A stretch of 64,000 nt of DNA, from NCBI GenBank assembly GCA_943326015.2, contig CALPRQ020000005.1, positions 44,801 through 108,800 on the forward strand, written 5' to 3'. This document shows positions 60,791 to 64,000 of the stretch, one piece after another. The DNA is from Chitinophaga pinensis (lineage in GTDB: Bacteria > Pseudomonadota > Gammaproteobacteria > Burkholderiales > Burkholderiaceae_C). The notes below the pieces were generated by a model. That model was not told where the DNA came from. It worked only from the letters and a program-made list of their open reading frames with translations, and ran no database searches. Positions within the stretch are counted from its first letter, which is position 1. Each line of letters starts with the position of its first letter. The translations under genes and the position numbers were made by a program.

Positions 60791-62005
60791 ATGGCTAAGA
60801 AACAACGTGTCGTCGTCGGTCTCTCGGGCGGGGTGGACTCCGCGGTCAGCGCCTGGCTGCTCAAGCAGCAGGGCTACGAGGTGATCGGCATCTTCATGAA
60901 GAACTGGGAAGATGACGACGACAGCGAATACTGCTCGTCGCGCCAGGACTTCCTCGACGCGGCCAGCGTGGCCGACGTGATCGGCATCGAGATGGAGCAT
61001 GTCAACTTCGCGGCCGAATACAAGGACCGTGTCTTTGCCGAGTTCCTGCGCGAGTACCAGGCCGGCCGCACGCCGAACCCCGACATCCTGTGCAACGCCG
61101 AGATCAAGTTCAAGGCCTTCCTCGACCACGCGATGCGCCTCGGCGCCGACAAGATCGCGACCGGCCATTACTGCCGGGTGCGCTTCGACGAGGCCAGCGG
61201 CAGGCACCAGTTGCTCAAGGGCTGCGACCCGCTCAAGGACCAGAGCTACTTCCTGCACCGGCTCAACCAGGCGCAGCTGAGCAAGGCGATGTTCCCGGTC
61301 GGCGAACTGCCCAAGACCGAGGTGCGCCGCATCGCCGACGAGATCGGCCTGCCCAATGCGAAGAAGAAGGACTCGACCGGCATCTGCTTCATCGGCGAGC
61401 GCCCGTTCCGCGACTTCCTGAACCGCTACATCCAGAAGGAGCCTGGCGCGATCCGCGACGACCAGGGCCACGTGATCGGCCAGCATGTGGGCCTGAGCTT
61501 CTACACCCTGGGCCAGCGCCAGGGTCTGGGCATAGGTGGCGTCAAGGAGCAGGGATCAGCCAAGGGCGGCAGCGAGCACCAGCCCTGGTTCGTCGCGCGC
61601 AAGGAGGTCGCGAGCAACACGCTCTGGGTGGTGCAGGGCCATGACCACCCCTGGCTGCTGTCACCGCTGCTGCAGGCCGAGGATGCGAGCTGGGTCGCGG
61701 GCGAGCCGCCGGCGCCGGGCCGCTACGGCGCCAAGACCCGCTACCGCCAGGCCGACGCGGCCTGCCTGCTGGCGCCCAACGGCGACGGCGCCTTCGCGCT
61801 CGGCTTCGACGAGCCGCAATGGGCGGTCACGCCGGGCCAGAGCGCCGTGCTGTACGACGGCGACATCTGCCTGGGCGGCGGCGTGATCCATTCCGCCAGC
61901 GCGACCGAAACGGCGCTGCCCGAGCTGCCGCCCGAACCGGCCCGGCGCAGGAACGGCAAGGGCAAATCGCGCCGGCCGCAGGGCAAGCAAGGCGCCGCAG
62001 CCTGA
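60791..62005 (+). CDS. mnmA: tRNA-specific 2-thiouridylase MnmA
   Basis: 404 residues. The PP-loop is [20 protein letters not shown]; the catalytic cysteines are in [11 protein letters not shown] and [12 protein letters not shown]. It thiolates U34 in tRNA for Lys, Glu and Gln, using ATP and sulfur relayed by TusE. It ends with an unusual basic tail (about 20 residues, [15 protein letters not shown]). Starts at ATG 60791 and converges with the LysR gene. Confidence 0.96.
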   Translation: MAKKQRVVVGLSGGVDSAVSAWLLKQQGYEVIGIFMKNWEDDDDSEYCSSRQDFLDAASVADVIGIEMEHVNFAAEYKDRVFAEFLREYQAGRTPNPDILCNAEIKFKAFLDHAMRLGADKIATGHYCRVRFDEASGRHQLLKGCDPLKDQSYFLHRLNQAQLSKAMFPVGELPKTEVRRIADEIGLPNAKKKDSTGICFIGERPFRDFLNRYIQKEPGAIRDDQGHVIGQHVGLSFYTLGQRQGLGIGGVKEQGSAKGGSEHQPWFVARKEVASNTLWVVQGHDHPWLLSPLLQAEDASWVAGEPPAPGRYGAKTRYRQADAACLLAPNGDGAFALGFDEPQWAVTPGQSAVLYDGDICLGGGVIHSASATETALPELPPEPARRRNGKGKSRRPQGKQGAAA

Positions 62006-62059
62006 GCGGCGCCCGAGCCGAAGCGCGCCAGGCCAGCAGCGCCGCTGCGCAAGGCGAGA

Positions 62060-62977
62060 TCAGTCCGCGCTGCCGGCCAGCGCCATCTGCAGCATGTCGA
62101 TGAAGACGCGGGTCTTGGCCGGCATCAGCTTGCGGCCCGGGAACACCGCCCAGGCAGCATGCGGCGGTAGACACCAGTCCGGCAGCACCCGGCGCAGCAA
62201 GCCGCGCTGCAGCATGGGCTGGGCGAACAGGTCGGGCACCGCCGCGATGCCGCCCCCCGCGCGCGCCAGGCGAATCAGCAGCTCGGGTGAATTGGCGCTG
62301 ACCCGCCCCGGCGGCAGGCCTTTCCAGACCTGATCGCCGTGGCGCAGCGTCCAGGGCGCCGGCTCGCCCTGGACGCCCAGCAGCCGCACGGCCTGGTGCC
62401 GCAACAGCTCATCGGGGTGGATCGGCTCGCCGCGCTCGGCCAGGTAATCGGGCGAGGCGTAGAGGCCGTTGGAGAACACCGTCAGGCGGCGCGCGGCCAG
62501 CCAGGCGTCATCGGGCAGCGCGCCCATGCGCACCGCGACATCGACGCCCTCGGCCAGCAGGTCGACCCGGCGCGGCGACAGGTCGAGCTCCAGCGTGATC
62601 GCCGGGTGCAGCGCGACAAAGGCCGCCAGCATGTCGCCCAGGAACAGGTTGGCGAAGTCGCTCGGCATCGAGACCCGCAGCCGGCCGCTCGGTGCGGCCT
62701 GGCGCTGTTCGCGCAATGCCGCCACCGCATCGACTTCGAGCACCACCTGCTGCGCGTGTTCCAGCAGCTGGCGACCGAAGTCGGTCAGCTGCTGGCGCCG
62801 GGTCGTGCGCTGCAACAGGCGCTCGCCGAGCTGGGTTTCCAGCCCGGCGACGCGACGCGACACCGTGGACTTGGGGCAACCGAGCCGGTCGGCGGCGCGG
62901 CTGAAGCTGCCAAGCTCGGCCACGCGGGCAAAGATCAGCAGATCGTTGGGATCGATGGCGTCGCTTGATTGTTCCAT
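62060..62977 (-). CDS. LysR family transcriptional regulator
   Basis: 305 residues. N-terminal helix-turn-helix (LIFARVAELGSFSRAADRLG, PKSTVSRRVAGLETQLG) and a C-terminal LysR substrate-binding domain of the CrgA-type subgroup (SGRLRVSMPSDFANLFLG, DVAVRMGALPDDAWLAARRL). Divergent from azoR, which it very likely regulates. The ATG at 62977 lies inside a palindrome; an upstream ATG at 62998 is possible. The inducer is unknown. Confidence 0.92.
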   Translation of the reverse strand: MEQSSDAIDPNDLLIFARVAELGSFSRAADRLGCPKSTVSRRVAGLETQLGERLLQRTTRRQQLTDFGRQLLEHAQQVVLEVDAVAALREQRQAAPSGRLRVSMPSDFANLFLGDMLAAFVALHPAITLELDLSPRRVDLLAEGVDVAVRMGALPDDAWLAARRLTVFSNGLYASPDYLAERGEPIHPDELLRHQAVRLLGVQGEPAPWTLRHGDQVWKGLPPGRVSANSPELLIRLARAGGGIAAVPDLFAQPMLQRGLLRRVLPDWCLPPHAAWAVFPGRKLMPAKTRVFIDMLQMALAGSAD

Positions 62978-62989
62978 TGAAGGAACAAT
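62968..62989. promoter_or_regulatory. Palindromic LysR-type binding site (T-N11-A)
   Basis: ATTGTTCC-N6-GGAACAAT, perfect 8-bp arms. It is centred about 65 bases before the predicted azoR transcript start, the usual position of an LTTR recognition site, and overlaps the start codon of the LysR gene. Confidence 0.6.
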
Positions 62990-63008
62990 GATATCCATCA
63001 AGAGGGAT

Positions 63009-63037
63009 TCACGGTCCGATCAACAACAAATACAGTA
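63009..63037 (+). promoter_or_regulatory. Predicted azoR promoter
   Basis: -35 TTCACG (63009-63014), 17-base spacer, -10 TACAGT (63032-63037). Shine-Dalgarno AAGGAAA follows about 20 bases later. Confidence 0.45.
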
Positions 63038-63069
63038 GAGCCATTCCCTCCTCACTCAAGGAAACGACC

Positions 63070-63672
63070 ATGAAGATCCTGCAAATCAACGCCAGCGCCC
63101 GCCGTGAAGGTGCCAACTCGACCAAGCTCGCCAACCGCGTCACCGAGCGCCTGCAAGCCGCCAACCCGGGCGCTGAAGTCACGCTGCGCGACCTGGCCGC
63201 CAACCCGGTGCCGGTGCTCGACGAAACCATGCTGGGTGCCCTGTTCACCCCGGCCGAGCAGCGCAGCGCCGAACAGGCCGCAGCCGTCGCCGGCTACGAC
63301 GCGCTGATCGCCGAACTGCAGGCCCATGACGCCATCGTGCTGGGCGTGCCGATGTACAACTTCGGCGTCTCGTCGCAGTTCAAGAGCTGGATCGATGCCG
63401 TGGCCCGCGCCGGCGTGACCTTCCAGTACACCGCGACCGGCCCGCAAGGCCTGGTCAAGGGCAAGACCGTCTACGTCGCCTTCGCCCGTGGCGGCCTGTA
63501 TCGCGGCACCCCGAACGACAGCCAGACCCCCTACCTGAAGTCGGTGCTGGGCTTCCTGGGCATGACCGATGTGCGCTTCGTCTTCGCCGAAGGCCTGAAC
63601 ATGGGCCCCGAGGCCGCTGCCCAGGGCTTCGCCCAGGCCGAGGTCGATCTGGAAGCCGCGCTGGCCGCCTGA
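63070..63672 (+). CDS. azoR: FMN-dependent NADH-azoreductase / quinone reductase
   Basis: 200 residues of the flavodoxin-like AzoR family. FMN-binding [20 protein letters not shown] and [20 protein letters not shown] are typical, with [11 protein letters not shown] near the C-terminus. It reduces quinones and azo compounds with NADH in the cytoplasm. Divergent from the LysR gene and followed, 73 bases on, by a pirin gene. This trio is common in proteobacteria. Confidence 0.94.
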   Translation: MKILQINASARREGANSTKLANRVTERLQAANPGAEVTLRDLAANPVPVLDETMLGALFTPAEQRSAEQAAAVAGYDALIAELQAHDAIVLGVPMYNFGVSSQFKSWIDAVARAGVTFQYTATGPQGLVKGKTVYVAFARGGLYRGTPNDSQTPYLKSVLGFLGMTDVRFVFAEGLNMGPEAAAQGFAQAEVDLEAALAA

Positions 63673-63695
63673 TCGCCCCTTCGATTGAATTCAAC

Positions 63696-63726
63696 GCAGG
63701 GCATGCCCACCCGGGCTACGCCCTGC
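63696..63726 (+). other. Hairpin between azoR and pirin genes
   Basis: GCAGGGC / GCCCTGC stem, 7 bp, enclosing a shorter GCCC/GGGC stem; no T-tract. It may attenuate or stabilise a transcript. Weak evidence. Confidence 0.35.
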
Positions 63727-63745
63727 CATCAGGAAAGCGCCGACC

Positions 63746-64000
63746 ATGACCCCGAACGTCACCCCCTCCACCGTCGTCACCCAGCCGCGCCGCATCGAGC
63801 GCCTGATCGTCGGCCGCCCGACCTCGGACGGCGCCGGCGTCAAGCTCACCCGCTTGCTGACGCAGGACCTGCAGCGCCGGCTCGACCCTTTCCTGATGCT
63901 CGACGCCTTCGGATCCGACCAGCCCGGCGACTACATCGCAGGCTTCCCCGACCATCCGCACCGCGGTTTCGAGACCATCACCTACATGATTGCTGGCCGG
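63746..64000 (+). CDS. Pirin family protein, 3' truncated by window edge
   Basis: 85 codons of the N-terminus are present, starting ATG at 63746. The cupin signature LDPFLMLDAFGSDQP and GFPDHPHRGFETITYMIAGR carries the metal ligands His (DHPHRGFET). Pirins often sit with azoreductase genes and act on quercetin-like flavonoids or in oxidative stress; here it lies downstream of azoR and probably in the same transcript. The C-terminus is outside the window. Confidence 0.9.
   Translation, partial: MTPNVTPSTVVTQPRRIERLIVGRPTSDGAGVKLTRLLTQDLQRRLDPFLMLDAFGSDQPGDYIAGFPDHPHRGFETITYMIAGR

Overview
The window is ordinary, gene-dense, high-GC chromosome from a betaproteobacterium. It most resembles Burkholderiales of the Comamonadaceae/Sphaerotilaceae type. 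Evidence: an S-adenosylhomocysteine (SAH) riboswitch before ahcY, the rsmB-DUF4390-ntrY-ntrX order, a Ralstonia-type gentisate pathway, ProQ/FinO, YhdP, and Burkholderiales-like ribosomal proteins. I see no insertion sequence, integrase, prophage, CRISPR array or plasmid function. Most genes are core housekeeping genes, so I did not find a clear undescribed system. The most interesting signals are regulatory.

Layout, 1-13 kb: the 3' end of anmK; erpA; rplM-rpsI; two tandem, very similar periplasmic binding lipoproteins for branched-chain amino acid uptake; rlmJ; an RlpA-like protein; the SAH-riboswitch operon ahcY-tlyA-metF, divergent from ispB; tRNA-Pro; a small unknown protein; a TlpA-like thioredoxin and two unknown proteins. 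13-22.5 kb: tRNA-Phe; the rsmB-DUF4390-ntrY-ntrX operon; a CDF metal transporter; a PepSY protein, cytochrome b561, response regulator and histidine kinase in one cluster. 22.4-26 kb: livHMGF without its own binding protein, whose likely partners are the tandem lipoproteins at 2.6-5 kb. 26-35 kb: a PilZ-like unknown protein; three tRNA-Lys genes; proQ; purB; a FadL/OMPP1 porin; glnE.

35-46.3 kb: a run of envelope, metabolic and repair genes (yhdP, a nitrilase-family amidase, mltA, a phosphofructokinase, a family-4-type uracil-DNA glycosylase, rimI, tsaB, dacB). 46.3-55 kb: a degenerate GGDEF protein, then the 3-hydroxybenzoate/gentisate system. This comprises an AAHS-family transporter (47.2 kb), a sugar transferase and a DUF29 protein in between, and an operon 3-hydroxybenzoate 6-hydroxylase - gentisate 1,2-dioxygenase - fumarylpyruvate hydrolase - maleylpyruvate isomerase, divergent from a MarR regulator. 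Together these take up 3-hydroxybenzoate (or gentisate) and convert it to fumarate and pyruvate. A 12-bp motif is shared by the transporter promoter and the operon promoter, which suggests joint control. 55-64 kb: proA, a J-domain-like protein, modABC, an unknown exported protein, mnmA, and a LysR regulator divergent from azoR and a pirin gene that runs off the window.

Genes are tightly packed with many ATGA-type overlaps. Intergenic space is concentrated at divergent promoters (2.4, 9.9, 26.1, 30.7, 47.1, 54.4 and 63.0 kb), where the regulatory signals sit. Several genes start at ATG codons well inside longer open frames; starts were chosen from Shine-Dalgarno sequences, overlaps with neighbours and family N-termini.
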